A stretch of DNA of 64,000 nucleotides from Nageia nagi (GCA_050084985.1 JBITNC010000001.1:121582001-121646000), one strand, 5' to 3'; shown: positions 31,660-45,400, counted from the first letter of the stretch. The notes: generated by a model not told the origin, from the sequence alone. A program made the numbers and translations.

Positions 31660-34440
31660 CCCAACCATGTTTTTCATAGTCATACAATGACCAAAAATAA
31701 TTCTTGTCCAAGTTTTATACCACCATCTCATTTGGGATCCATAAGTGCTCCTATAAGTCCAAGAAAAGGTTCTACAAGTAGTGCACCTCCATAACCACCA
31801 ACCAATTTGAAGGGAAAGAGAATGATGAAGGATCACCCACCATAGCAAATCATTTATAGAAATTTCAATAAAAGGTTGACAAGGAAACAAAATCAAGAGC
31901 TTAACATGGTTTTACAAAGACTTGAAAATTTGAAAAATGTATGGAGATGAGAACAATGGTGAACCCAAAGGTGATATTGTTAATTATGCTCTTATTTATA
32001 AAGTTATTGATTATTTTGAGCCAAATAATTTTGAACATGATTATTCTAACAAATTGTGGATGAAGGAAATAAATGAGAAAATGAATTCCATTGAGAAAAA
32101 TGATACTTGGTAATTGTATGAATTACTAGAGAATAGGAAGTATGTTGGATGTAAATGGGTATTCAAGATCAAGAGGTATAGTGATGGTTCTATTGAGAGG
32201 TATAAGGCATAATTGGTAGAAAAAGGATTCACTCAAAAGTATGGGATATAATATGAGGAGAGTTTTTTCTAGTAGCTAGGCAAGAAATAATAAGAATGGT
32301 GCTTTCATTGGTTGCTCATAAAGGCTAGAGTGTGCATCACATGGATGTGAAAAGTACTTTCCTTAATGGGTAACTTGATGAAGAGGTGTATGTGGTACAA
32401 CCTTACGGTTTTAAGGTCTAAGGAAAATAAGATTAGGTCTATATATTAAAGAAAGCCTTATATAGGGGTAAGTGCAAGAAGATGAGTCCCATTTTTGGCC
32501 AAAAAGTGGAAGTTTTTTCCCTAAGTTTTATGTTTGGTCACACTTGATATCAAACTTTGAAGCACTTAGAGTTCGCATCTTGAAAAAGGTCACTTAGGTA
32601 AAAATGTAGTTATCAAGGTCTAGTTTTCAAATGTGTGATTTATTCTAATACCTAGGTGATCAAAATTAATATTTTATAAGCTTGTTTAAAAGCCATTGTT
32701 TAAAAAATATAGTTTGAGGACCATATGCCATTATGTACAGTAAGCATAATTGGATCTAAATTAAAATATTTTTTTAAATCATTTTGGGTGAAGATACCTA
32801 AGATACAAAGATTATGGAGGATAGCTTTTGTAAATTTTCATGAATATTAAAAGAATAATTTGAACTAAACTTATCATTTTTATTTTTTTAACTTACAAAG
32901 AATTGTATGCGAATTGTGCACATATATTTTTATCATAATTCCAAAAAATAAAAATTTATTAAACAGATACATAACCCACTATTTAAAAACTATAGTTTCA
33001 AGACCATACCCCATTGTTTCCAATAAGCATAATTGGACCTATATATATATATATTATATCCTTTTAGGTAAAGATATCTAAGATACTAAATATTATGATT
33101 GATATATTTTTGTAATTTTTTCATAAATATTTTATTTTTATTAATTTTTTATTGGCCTTAAGTGTCGATTCAAAAAGTACTCATGTCCAACAAGCATAAT
33201 TTGACCTAAACTTATTAGTTTTAATTTATTTTTTTGAACTTGTAAAGAATTGTATGGAGATTGTGCACATGCATATTTTTTTTCATAATTCTAAAAAATA
33301 AAAAGTTATTAAATAAATACAAAAACCTAGTAGTTCGTAAGAATTCCTCCAAAGTGGTACTCATCTTCTTGTACTTACCCATAGGTTGAAGCAAGATCCA
33401 AGAGCTTGGTACATAAAAATACATTAATACTTCCAAAGGTGTGGCTCTCAAAGAAGCAAGAGTGAGCCTACATTATACTACAAGATATAAGGTACTAATA
33501 TTCTTTTTATGTGGTTGTATATTGATGATTTTTTATTTATAGGAAGTAATTATTCAATGAATGATGCTTTTAAAAAAGATATTAAGGGAGAATTTGAGAT
33601 GATTGATCTTGGTTTGATGAGTTACTTTTTAGGTATGGAAGTACATCAAACTAGTAATGAAATTTTTATTTATCAATCTAGATATGCAAAGGACATGTTG
33701 AAGAAGTTTGTTATGATTGATTGTAAGCTATTAGCTACCCCAATTCAACATGGATAGCCTTTATGTTTGGATTATGGGGTTAATCATGTAAACAAAAATG
33801 AGTATAGAAGCATTGTTGGGAGTTCGATGTTTCTTTACAATACTAGACTTGACATTTATTATGTAGTATCTCTTTGTTCTAGATACATGGCTAATCCTTA
33901 TACATTGCATTTAAAGGAAACAAATATGATACTAAGGTATGTGCAAGGCATAATTAATTTTGGTATTAATTACTCTTCCACTAAAGTTTTGAAGTTGATT
34001 GGTTTCAATGATAGTGATTAGGGAAGTAATCTTTATGACTAAAAGTACACTAGTGGCAATTGCTTCTCTCTTGGTTCAGGATTGATTACCTAGAGTTTCA
34101 AAAAATAAGTTACTATTGCATCATCTTCTATAGAAGCTAAATACATTGCACTGATATCAACAAATGCACAAGCCTTATGGCTTAGAAAAGTTCTTGGATA
34201 GATTAGGGACAAGAAAAAAAATCCTACTACTCTTTTTTGTGATAACACAAGTGTAATTAATTTGGCATAAAACCTTTTCCATCATTCTCAATCATAGCAC
34301 TTTAACATCAAATACCATTTCATTAGGGATGTGGTGGAGAAGAGGATGATCAAACTGAGTTATTGTAATACCAAATACCAAGTAGCAAACAAAAAAGCCT
34401 AATTTTTGATGTTGAGAGACCTGATTGTTTGCCATCTCAT
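31660..34440 (+). pseudogene. pol: Copia 2 reverse transcriptase and RNase H, split by a MITE-like element
   Basis: RT starts near 32150 (WVFKIKRYSDGSIERYK) and reaches KKALYR at 32465. After the insertion it resumes with LKQDPRAWY at 33385 and the catalytic box YIDD in MWLYIDDFLFIGSN (33509), then DLGLMSYFLGMEV. 33767-34021 is the RT-RH connection (EYRSIVGSSMFLYNTRLDI). RNase H gives SSIEAKYIALISTNAQALWL (34120) and FCDNTSVINLA. Many stops. Confidence 0.85.
32466..33379. mobile_element. 914-bp MITE-like DNA transposon in the copia 2 RT
   Basis: Both ends carry an inverted repeat of about 32 bases: left GGGTAAGTGCAAGAAGATGA..., right (complement) GGGTAAGTACAAGAAGATGA..., continuing with a few mismatches to TTTGG. 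ATAG is duplicated at 32462-32465 and 33380-33383, and removing the insert with one ATAG rejoins the RT frame (Y-R-L-K-Q). No coding capacity. Inside, segments around TATAGTTT-AAGACCAT and TGTGCACAT-ATATTTTT recur at about 250-350-bp spacing, so the middle is partly a tandem duplication. Superfamily not identified. Confidence 0.85.
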
Positions 34441-34455
34441 CATCAAGGGGGAGTA

Positions 34456-34820
34456 TGTTGAAGATCCATAACATTATAATTAAAAATTGAAGTTGAAAAT
34501 CTTTTTCAGTTTCATGTTTGGCAGTTATGAAATGACTATCCATTCTTTTTCACTTTATTTTGACTTCTTAACTATTTAGTTTCTCTTCTATTTCATTTTT
34601 TAATAGTATATAGGAATATAAATAAAGGTTTTCGCATATTTATTTTATGGATTTGAGGATTGGATTGACCATTTAATCATATTGGTAATTCCATTGTGTA
34701 AAAAATGTTTGATGAAATGAAACTTTATCACTGATGTTCAATAATGATTAGATTTTCCCTCATTTATTATTGTTTCAATTTCTAAATGTCTAATGAATGT
34801 TGAATTTATAAGTTTATGTT
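34456..34820 (+). repeat. Right (3') LTR of copia 2
   Basis: Starts TGTTGAAGATCC after the purine tract AAGGGGGAGTA; partner of 28717-29085. Confidence 0.8.
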
Positions 34821-35690
34821 AATAAACTTTAGTACTAGATCCTAAAATTCTATTAGAATCACAGTAAGTATTCTCTTCTTTCCATTGCATCTGATGACAC
34901 TAAAAAATGAAGTTTGGATGTGAGAATTATGGTCATTTGATGGTCGAGATTCCTACATCATTGATGATCTTGTCTCTCAACCCCCAAGGGTACATTTCTT
35001 CTACTTATATATATATATATTATATATATATATCATATTCATATTTGAATATTTCTTAGTCTATATATAATATTTTCATATTTACAATACTTTTGATGAC
35101 ATTGAAAATAGAGTCTCGATGTGAAAGTTATGGTCATTTAACAACCATGGTCCTGATATTGTTAATGAAATTATTTCTCAACATTCCCATCACCATTCTC
35201 ATTCATATCTAATTTTTGCTCAAATTCTTATTTTTCTCAATTTTCAAACTTTTGCTTAAGATAAATCATCAACATAAAGAATCATCCACCTAACTCTAGT
35301 ATGTCATATCTTGAATTTTGTAAAATATCAAGGATAGTCTTTTCAAGGTGTCATTCCACAAGTTCCCTAGCTATTTTGTCAAACACTTTGTAAGCCAAAT
35401 TTTGTAGAAAATTACAAATGGTGTAAAATCCACAATGGAAAATCAATCCATATAGTTTTAAAACTTTATGTCTAGTTTCTAGCACTTTCTCTCATGAGTA
35501 ATTCGAGTGATTGGTGGAGGAAAACCAATCTACATAAAATTGTCATTTGTTGTTTTCAAGATATTTGTCCAAAATATGTTTTAAAAAAGTTATAAAGGGT
35601 GAATTGATCTATGTTTTCTATAAGTACTATTTTTTTTCATTGTAAATTCCATGATTATATATTCTTAAGTGATTTACACACACCAATATG
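34821..35690. other. Gene-free stretch with a dispersed repeat
   Basis: Two copies (about 34880-34950 and 35080-35140) of a worn unit around GGATGTGAGAATTATGGTCA; a third lies at 28600-28660 left of copia 2. A short (TA)n run is at about 35007-35032. No coding signal. Confidence 0.6.
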
Positions 35691-37300
35691 AGATATTTAC
35701 ACCTCCAATTCAGCTTTCTAGGCATCCTTGGTAATGAAGTTCAAAGTTTCCTCAAGATGGACTATACTGCTAATGAAATTAACAATGAATGTATAGTGAT
35801 TCATCTAATTATGCAATGAGATACACTCATGTTATTAGATTATTTACAACCCTCATCCATTAGATTTGCATATTTGAATGTAAATAGAACACATACAAAA
35901 ATTATGTTGAATGGTTGGCTTCCATGTGCTTCATTAGATAAAGAGTTTATGGGCATTCTTGTTATAGCAAGAAATTGCATTTCCTTCAAACATTTCATTA
36001 CATAGAACTATGTGTGCATTATGCATCTTATAAAATAATTCATGGGCCCCTTCATAGTCACATCTTACTATGCTTTGAACTCAATTTCATATAGGAATGA
36101 TGTAATAGAAGTCACTCATGATGTTCAAGTATTTAAAGTTATTATCCCTTATATATTCATGGTTGTATTCAAGTAAAAAAAGGTTAAATCATTAGGTTTT
36201 ATTCCCATATTCCTCATCATATCAAAAGAGTTAAGGGCATTATTGTTACATCCATGAATGCATATTTCTAATCATTGGAGTTCATGAAAATATGTCTGAA
36301 TCTTGCCAAATAATTATTAATCCTTCCATATTATTTCATTTTTTGAATACCAAGGCATTCAAAGCCACAAGAGTTGAAGATAGATCATTTCCCACTACTC
36401 TTTAATGTATGTCTACTCCTTTTTTTGAACTCCCATCATGGCAACTACTAAAAGAATGCTGGCAAATATTATAAAGTTTAGCTTTACATTAAACAATTGC
36501 ATATGATAAAAAATCTTTTCAAACCTTTCAAAAAACCTATTATATGCATACCCTCTAATTTTTATGACCTATGTATTGTATTTGCATTTGCATCTTGTCA
36601 AACAATTTCAGAGCATTCACATTTTGAATACATTTATATCAAGGCATTGAAAAGAATAACATTGAGGTAAAACCAATTTTAACTTTTTTTTTTCTTTTTT
36701 TTTTATGGTTGTTCATTACTTCTTCAAAGCTCACATGATAGCTTATATAGAAAGAGTTCTAATAAATGTTATAGAGTTTTGCTTTACAAGCCTATGGAAC
36801 CTTTTTATAAAACCATTATTTTACATATCCCATTATCATTGTAGTCCATGTGACTACATTTGAATCATGCAACTTGTTAAATAATTCCAAACCTATGTAT
36901 CCATATCATTTGCATCCATTTTAACTTCTAAATCTATGTAACAAGTCACTTCTAATTTGAATTTAAGCATACTACAATTGAGGATATTACCATGTCACTT
37001 TGATATTGATTTCAAACTCATGGCAATAATGGAAAATATTTGGTGGATGATGGTGAAGGTTGTGAAGTTTGATTTTACATGACAATTGCATCAGCACAAG
37101 TATTTATATCCTTATAAGAAAAATCATTTTATACTTCTATGATTAGAGTAGTCTAGGAGAGCTTCCATATTAACAAACACTAGAAAAATATTGATAAAGA
37201 TTAATTACTCTAGTTTGAACTATTGCATTTAACAAGATAATCTCAATGAATACTCTAGAAAGTAATATGTTTGGGGCTTTCTAGGGAATATATTTTGTGC
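35690..37300 (-). pseudogene. Very decayed PPR gene relic
   Basis: No open frame of note, but the DNA aligns piecewise with the PPR pseudogenes at 57.4-64 kb. For example, GTTCAAAGTTTCCTCAAGAT (about 35739) corresponds to the segment at 57680 and ACAACCCTCATCCATTAGAT (about 35848) to 57790. 36230-36620 contains two more PPR-like stretches (TCTTGTCAAACAATTTCAGAG, 36594). Minus orientation, same as the main cluster. The oldest of the PPR pieces in the window. Confidence 0.6.
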
Positions 37301-37349
37301 ATATTCAAAGGTCATCACAAGCTATGAAACTAATTTTGATCAGTGAACA

Positions 37350-38930
37350 ACTAAACTTGATGTGATAATGTAATCCTTAGTCACATTGAGTTTGACTTCA
37401 AAATGGTAGTGACCATTCCAAAATATTAGTCACTTACACATACATTTCTAACTAGTTTCAACTTGGGAATCTATTGCTCCAAAGGTTGAATTGATAAATG
37501 TACCAATAATTCCTCCAAAGGGAATTTATACACACTCTTTTATAGGGTTAGGAAAACACAAATGCTATTTGAAATGGTGACAAGTGGTAGTAAATGATTA
37601 GCTGGCAATATCTACACATTTTTTGAGATATCCTTCATGATAAGTATAGACACAAGTATCCATTTCCTATGAAAATACCTTTATCGTAATCCTCATTCCA
37701 TACCAATTAAAATGAATGGTTACATGACTAGGTTCCATCATGAAATCACACTCAAAAAATAAATTAATTAGTAATTTAACTTAGTTCACCAAATTTAATA
37801 AAACTTAAAATTTTAATATCTCATAAAATGTAGCTTCATTTGATGAACCATAAAAAGTGAAGGGTTTGTGATGTAGATTACGTTGACTTAAAATAATCAA
37901 AAATATAAAATTTTATGTAGATTTTCATTACAATATGATTTGCATGATTCCCCAAATGATGACCAAGGGTGACCAAAACTCAAAAAATAAAAATTGATTT
38001 TGGGATTTTCAAAATTTTAACCTTTTAGTCACATCCACCTAGATGTTAACATTAGCCCACCTACATGAATTTATTAAGATACTTTTTAGATAGACTTCAA
38101 CATCGATGTGACTAGGTGCAAAACCTAAGTTGTTGAGAGTAAACATCAACATCAGCATAACTATGCATTTTTAGTTGGTCGCTTTGATTTAGCATTCAAG
38201 GTGATTACAACCATGCATAAAATATAAGTCTTTCTCACTTAAGTTTTAATATGGATGTAACCTACTAAAATGACTTATTCACTTTCATGTTATCTTAATA
38301 AGCATTATGAAATACATGGAACACTTAATTGCATCAAGGTAAGTTTTAATGTCACCGCAACATGGTGAAAAGACTTTATTGTTTTAAGTTTAAAGTCAAG
38401 ATTAATGTGATAAGATAATATAGTTTAAAATTATGGCTAAGTCTTAGACTTGGTTGCAATGTAGTCAAATTTGAATAGGCTTCAACACTAATGTGATAAC
38501 TGTTACCATCCTCTTCATTTACAAAACAAAATGTAACCAAAGGAAAATATTTGTTTCTTCTACTTTATTTGGAAAGTTTATGTGACAAGGGCTTATTCAA
38601 ATTATGCATGTAATAAATGAATAGTGTTAATATATTTATAGGCTATAACCATAATAAATATGATCAAGACACATGTCAAGCATCCATAAACCTAAAATCC
38701 TAAATTTGATGACCAAGAAATAGGTGATGAGTTCATTAATTTATGATGGTGGATCAAGTTGGTGCAAATGAGAGGAAAACCTTAGTTGCATCAAGGTAGA
38801 TTTGAAACTCAAAGTGACCAAACAAAATGCCTTAGACACATCTAGGTAGATAGATAGGTCAAAGCAACTTATCAAATTATCTAGTCACATCCACCTTGAT
38901 ATATAATGTAGTGCAACCAAAGGAAGTAAA
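37350..38930. repeat. Worn minisatellite, about 60-75-bp period
   Basis: A loose unit recurs many times: AGTYRCATC-A-CTAGAT followed by TTCAACATCAATGTGACYA and GTGCAAAA-like words. Examples near 38030, 38100, 38250, 38345, 38480, 38790, 38850 and 38890. Copies are so diverged that only the TCAA-AT-A-TGTGA-C core is steady. No gene. Confidence 0.5.
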
Positions 38931-41900
38931 AACATAGGCAATTTTTCCAATTTTTGAGCTTGATATCAAAATGAGGTCATAATGATATCATGGGTTTGAA
39001 TGAGAATCAACTTCCACTCATGGTGTGAAGAATAAGCACTTGGCCTTAAAATTAGATTTTAGGACTTATAATTCAACGGTTAAGTAGAACCAAGTTCCAT
39101 TTTCATGTCCAAAGTAAGTGTTTTCCAATCATAATGAGAAATGAAACTTGATAATTTTGAAAAATCAACTTCCATGTTAATGTTCAAAGTATGGACTTAT
39201 TCTCAATATGATAGATGCTACCCAATGGTTAAAACTCTTTTTGTGATGAAATATAACATCATGTCAAACCATTATTTTTTTGGATTTTTGGACTTATACA
39301 AAATTTTATGGAATTTTTGGTTTTATCAAAAATAAAGAAATTTTTCTTAAAACATAAAAATTATATTATTCAAAAATTGGGTGGTAACCTGTTGCATCTG
39401 ACATGTGTCCATCCTCTATCTTCTTAAAGTAGTCTTTGTTTGGTAGTTGAGTCTCAATATAATATGAAGACAATGGAGGTGGAATAAGAATGATGTCTAT
39501 AGTATGAGATAGAGGTAGGAGTTCTTGGTATGTGTAACTAAGAGATTCCATGATGTATGAAGGTGATGAATAATATGTACAATACTAGAAAAAATGAATA
39601 AGAAGTACTTGAAAAAAAATGAAACTTGCTTTTCTCTTTCTCTCTCTCTCTCTCTCTTTTTTTTTTTTTTAAGTAAACACATAAATCTAAACTAAAATAG
39701 GAAACACACAACACATAGAAAGATGAAAACTATATTAATGTATATGATGTATAGACTCTAAGATTATTTGAGATCTATTTTATTTTCTTGTATAAGTTAT
39801 TCATATGTTTTGGGTATGATAAAAAATCATTTGGATGATCTACAAAGAACCAATTATTTCTACTATCTAAATCTAATGATTTTTTTAATGTTTTTTGGAG
39901 ATTTTATTTATGTTCTAATTGGGTTTATATTTTCGAAATTTTTCTACAATTTTTGTGACTATCTTGATAAGTTTCTATTTTTGTAAAAAATATCACTTGA
40001 ACTTTTTTGTACATCAAAAAGTCATTTGGATGACCTGCAAATAGTTAGATTTTTAAAAATTTGAAAATTATAGAGTTGTTGGGATAGTCTTATATGTCTT
40101 TATTTTGTATTTATTTTTTGTAAAATCAAATTTTATTTTTGATTTTTTTGCTAAAAGATATAGTAAAAATAAGAAAGTAAATATGATTGATTTTTTTTCA
40201 TTGTTTATGAGATCATTATTTTCTACTTCCTAAGATAGATGTTGGACTAAGTCAAGCATGTAGAATGATATCTATGGTGGTGGGGGCTTTTGGGTGACTC
40301 AAGTTCTCCTGATACTTAATGAGTAAGATATTATCCTCTCTCTCATTAAATATAAAGAGAAATATAGAAACAAATGATTGAGTAAAACTTAAGAGCTAAC
40401 TTGACTCAATCCCCCTTCATCAATTGCTAGCTCTGATATCTCAACTATCCTATTGTTATCTCAAGCTAATATCAAGACAACTCACTTTTAGGCTCTAATT
40501 GGGTAGGTAAAAAGTGGTAATTAACTTAGTTGGGGAATTAGGTCCAACTCAATTGAAATATACTTGATAGTTGGGGATGAAGTTTGATGTTATCAAGTTA
40601 TTTATGTGTGTGACAATGTGTGGTTAATCTAATTTATTATTATTATTTTTTAAATTTTTTAAATTTTGTTGTGATGTTTTTATACTATAAAATAAGAAAA
40701 AGATAAATAATAATAATTCATAAGCTTACTAATATGCAAAGAGCCTAAATTAAAATGAGGAAATACAACTTAGAGAGTGCTGATAAGAAGAGAAGAGTGT
40801 AAATGACCTTTTCTTATTTTATTGTAGAAATAATAACCAAATTAACTAAAGATCTAAAAATAAAAAAATAACCTAATTGGTTAAAGTATTTAACTATGTT
40901 ATTTACTACTGATTTTGATGTTGTAGTGATAATAGAAAAAACCTATTAGGTGTATAGTGCTCTTTTTGTTATTAGTTGTGTTTGATAGAACTAAAAATTG
41001 GTATCACAGTTAGGGTCTACATCATTTGGATGACTTTTAATTTCTTAGGTCATTGCAACTATCTGTAATAGGGTGAAAACTATGATGATAACCTATATGT
41101 GGCTATTGGAATAGGTTTGTTTGATATTGGTAGAATACCTAAAGATTAATATAATATTAATAAAGAAATAATAGGAATAAAGCTTAGTATTTAAAACATA
41201 AAACATAATAAAAGGAATTAAATGAAAATAACATTAACAATAACTAAAGTATTTTAATAAAGACTTCATAATATTACTATTAATAGCATATTAAAAAACA
41301 TAAAGTAAACAAAATATAAAAATAATATACTCTTAAGGCTCCAAGAGTATATAAAAAGATAATTGAATTTTAAAAGTATTTTCAAGAAAGGAGGGATTAA
41401 ATCCTAACTTACACTTGATGTGTGATTGTGTTGTGTGAAGTTTTACCTCTAATGCAGGAAACTTCTAATTAAGTTGGAGTCGTAGCAATAACCTTGAATG
41501 CACTTGATTAGTTGGATGTATGAGTTTAAATATATAACAGTAACAAAAAATAATAGAAAACATCAAATGATTGATAGAAAAAGCTAAAAATTGACTTTGT
41601 TTTGGTAAGTGACCACATAAGATTGACATGGGATAAAGTTAGAAAACCTTCATTAAATCTCTTGTATAGAATGGTTTGGGTCCCACAAAACATACCAAAT
41701 TATTTACAATGAAAAAGCTAGCTATTATTAAATGATAAAAAAGATAATTTAATCACTCATTTATTATATCAAATAAATTAGATAAGAGTTACACTTGAAT
41801 GAGATGGTTCCCTTAATAAGGGATTACAAGTGGATTTTGATCATTCAGATCTAACACATAAAGATAGCCATGATATTTATTTCATTGAACACTAAGAATA

Positions 41901-43339
41901 GGGGGTTTAACGATACCCTTGTTGAGATACAAATGGTTAAACATGTGCAATAACTTACAACCAATTTGATATTAAAATACCTAATGGACCACCCATGAGA
42001 GGTTGATGTCCAATATATGAAATAACCAAAAAATTAGTTATAAATTAGTCTTATCTAATAGTAAAATATCAATTAATGATAAATAGAGTAAAACTAAGTT
42101 TTTTTTTAGGAAAAATGCAAATAATGATGAAATTCTCATTGTCGGAAAATGTTTGTACATTTTCCAAGTATCTGGGTCATTTAGATGATCTATTTTGTTG
42201 TAAATACTTTAGAGAGTTTTTCTATCGATGGAGATGATTGATACATTCAATAATAGTCCCAAAATAATGATGACCTACACTATCCATCAAATAATCATTG
42301 AAAAATGATAAGTTAAAGAGCTATGTATACTAAGGGTGAAAGTGATCAAGGTAGCCATGGATTATCTTGATAAGAGATTTTGATCTTGGTTAATTCTAAA
42401 CTAATTTGGGTAAATTTTTGTTAGCTAAGTCTAAGCTTTTCATAATGTTTTCTTGGTCATTCATCATAATGATGGATTTTTAGGTTATGTGGCTCTTAGA
42501 ATTAGTGTTAGGGTTTTGTATTAGGATATTTTGGAAGGATAATGATATAATAAAGCTAATTAGGAACAAACATTATCTTAGCATTAGTCACTAATTACCT
42601 TTTTGATTATGTAATCCAAAAAGTATTAATTTATTTTCTATTATGTTTATTTAAATATTTTTAAGTCTTGATTAATCCAAAAAGATGAGATTTATCTTTT
42701 AAAAGGATAAGAATGCATCTAAACCCCAGATTAAGATATTTTTCATAGAGTGGGATATTTTTATTTATAATCTATTAATTATTTATTATTGATTTGGTTA
42801 CTTTTTGTTATTTGTTTAATATTTATAAATTCTAGATACTTAAGGATTTACATGATATTTGATTATTTTAAAGGTTAATTAATTAATAAACTATTAATTA
42901 ATTATAGAGAATGGTAATTAATTAAGATTAATTATTTAATTAATATTAATTAAAGAGGTGTAGATTTTGAGTGTCTACACTCTCAATCTCAATACCCTCA
43001 ATAATAGATTCTAATAGAATATATACAATAATGAATCACTAATTAACCTTATAAACCAACAAAATTACTTTGTGAATGGTTATGGTAACTAAAATGACCT
43101 TGACTATTCAATTTCCCCATGCCAATCATTTGAAGAAACAACATTAGTACCCTATCATCAGGCTTATACAACATCCACACAACTAAATTTTTTGATCCAA
43201 CATAGTAAACTATTAGAGTATGTCTAATTCCAAGCATAGAGATATCAGGTGTAAAAATCTCAACTCATGGGTACTTAAAATTTTGAATTGATCCATTTTG
43301 GATCACACCTCCCTAATGAGGAGGCTTTTTGTTCCCAAA
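38931..43339. other. AT-rich gene-free stretch
   Basis: No coding signal. Items noted: a direct repeat around CAACTTCCA-TCATG at 39010 and 39160; a pyrimidine tract (CT)n-Tn at 39637-39672; TCATTTGGATGACC or close variants at 39826, 40020, 41028 and 42178; and a PBS-like TTGGTATCACAGTTAGG at about 40998. A TTAATTAA-rich patch lies at 42880-42960 and TGTAGACAC (minus) at 42979-42971, a possible LTR start for gypsy relic 2. None is firm. Confidence 0.4.
39637..39672. repeat. (CT)n-(T)n pyrimidine tract
   Basis: Ten or more CT units followed by a T run. Confidence 0.9.
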
Positions 43340-45400
43340 AATATATTTTGTAATAAAATGAAGAAATAAATACCTAAATTTGGTATTGTCATACCATTTG
43401 GCTTTATTTGATATTTTTCCTTTCAATCCAATCAAAAAACTTTCTTATTGACCCCTTCTTATTGTATGTAACTTCTTTTGCAAAATTGAGTCTTCTTGCA
43501 ATAAATTCATGGTGTGAGGTGCTAAGTATTCAATTGATGGCAAAACCTGATTACCTTCTTATTCATATTTAGTCAACATTGATGGCTCAAATAATTTTGA
43601 GTTTACCATATTCATGTAAGTAGGTAAATACAACCTAAATGTATTCTCACTCACTTGCTCCACAATATAACATGGTCTATACCTAATCAATTTCAACTTA
43701 TTTGATGGTTCTTGTAACCTATCTTATATAAGATACAACCAAACTTAATCTTCCATTTTAAACTTGTGATCAATTATATGCTTTTCATTTCGTAACTTAT
43801 AATTGATTTGAATTAATTTCTTTAAGTTTCTCTTGAAATTTCAAATGAACTTGCTTAATTTTATCAATAAAATTTTAAGCTTGATTCTCTTCTTTCAAAA
43901 TTGAAATTTCTTTATCCTCTCATTATCTAATAATACAATCAAAAGGTAATAGAGGAAGATAACTAAAACATGTCTCAAATGGTGATTTACTTGTAGAAGT
44001 ATTAATTTCCCTAATGTATGAATGTTGGATGTAAACAAGATGCTTATCCAAAGTATTAGAATTATTACCATAATATACTCTCAAGAGTTAAATAATGATT
44101 ATATTTAACACTTCAATTTGGCCATTCATTTGAGGATGAAAAGTGGTACTCCTATTCAACTTTGTATCCATTCTCTCCCACAAACTAGTCCAAAAATTTC
44201 CTAAAAATATTGAATCCCTATATGATAGTTAGTAAAACCAAAATGAACCCATACATAAGTAAAGAGAAGATATGCAATTTCTTGTAATGTAATAGTCTTC
44301 TTACATGGAATCAAAAAATATATCTTGCTAAAATGATCCACTACAAGAAATAAACAATCATGACCCCTTTTAGTTATAAGTAATCCACCCATAAAATCCA
44401 TTGAAATAATTTCCCAAGGATGATTAGGAATCATAAATGGTTGATACAAACCTAATTTTTTATTACTTGGATTACTAAAACAACATATAACACATCCCCA
44501 AATGTAGTTGGTAGCTTGATTTTACATCTTGGTCTAATACATATATCTTTGCAAATTTACAATTATCTTTCCAACACCCAAATAACCAACAATTTTTCAT
44601 GTATGTGCTTCTATAATCAACTAAACTCTTTCTTTCTTAGGAGCAAATTATAAATTTAGCTTCTAAAGAAGTTCATAAAAAATATGATACTCATCTATAC
44701 CTTCACAACATGGTGTAGATGACTATATCAACTTCTTATAAACCTCTCCAATTCTAGATCTTGCAAATAAGCTTCCTAAAAAGACTCCTTAAAAAAATGG
44801 AAAAATTGCATTAGGGTTAGATTCACAAAATTACAATGCTGAAATAATATGAGCACTATGTTCTTAGACATAAAGGGAATTAGCATTATTATTGCTACAA
44901 TTAGAGGTCTATAAAGCATATCAATAATTTTCTTCATGCCTTCCTTTTTGTATTTTAGCACTAAATGAAACTATTGTAGAAAACCCATCCATTGGTAGTG
45001 TCTTTTTATTATAACTTTGATTAATTTTACAAGTATTATAATGGTTGATGATCAATATAGATAATGATCTCCTTCCCCATTGGATAATGCTTCCACATCT
45101 TCACCGCCTGAACTAGAGGATGCAACTCCTTGTCATATATAGGATAATTCAATACTGATCCATTAAATTTCTTAAAATGATAACAAATTTATATTCTCCA
45201 TTGCATCAAAATTGCCCCCATAGCATACTCACAAGCATTAGTATCAATCTTAAAAGGTTGTTACAATTTAGAGAGTGCTAAAATAGGTGCATTAATAATA
45301 TTATATTTAACAAATCAAATGATTTTTTTACGACTTTCATAATGTAATGAAATTTGTGTAAGGGAATATGCTACCTAAGATATTTTAGTTATAAAAGGTC
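43340..45400 (-). mobile_element. Gypsy relic 2 (chromovirus-like), minus strand, 5' part missing
   Basis: Minus order: RT-end/RNase H (about 45310-44960: ACEYAMGAILMQW, ELHPLVQAVKMWKHYPMGKE, IDHHPL), integrase zinc-binding part (about 44600: VGYLGVGKIIVNLQRYMY and GCVICCFSNPSNKKLGLY) and integrase core 44449-44201 (PWEIISMDFMGGL, TKRGHDCLFLVVDHFSKIYF, VWVHFGF). It ends in LPSIEYLAPH, LQKKLHTIRRG and FLIGLKGKISNKAKWY (about 43560-43370), the chromodomain-like tail. The second catalytic Asp region of integrase is destroyed (IGIQYF). I see no RT palm or gag upstream. Confidence 0.8.
44201..44449 (-). pseudogene. Integrase core of gypsy relic 2
   Basis: An 82-codon open piece of the rve core with the first catalytic Asp (SMDF). 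It would have inserted element cDNA into host chromatin. Broken on both sides by stops. Confidence 0.85.

Larger units (their letters stand above)
28717..34820 (+). mobile_element. Copia 2: degenerate Ty1/copia relic, plus strand
   Basis: LTRs of about 370 bp (28717-29085 and 34456-34820) are recognisable but strongly diverged. They enclose gag, protease, integrase, RT and RNase H in copia order. All domains carry many stops. The right LTR starts TGTTGAAG after a purine tract CAAGGGGGAGTA. The PBS is worn and no target duplication is certain. The RT is split by a 914-bp MITE-like insertion, and a microsatellite has expanded between protease and integrase. Confidence 0.85.

Noticed and set aside
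39366-39551. 61-codon minus-strand frame as a gag start
   Set aside because: Short, no motif, no downstream pol.
40993-41010. TTGGTATCACAGTTAGG as a copia primer-binding site
   Set aside because: No LTR end (CA) directly upstream, no gag downstream and no matching LTR pair; kept only as a note.
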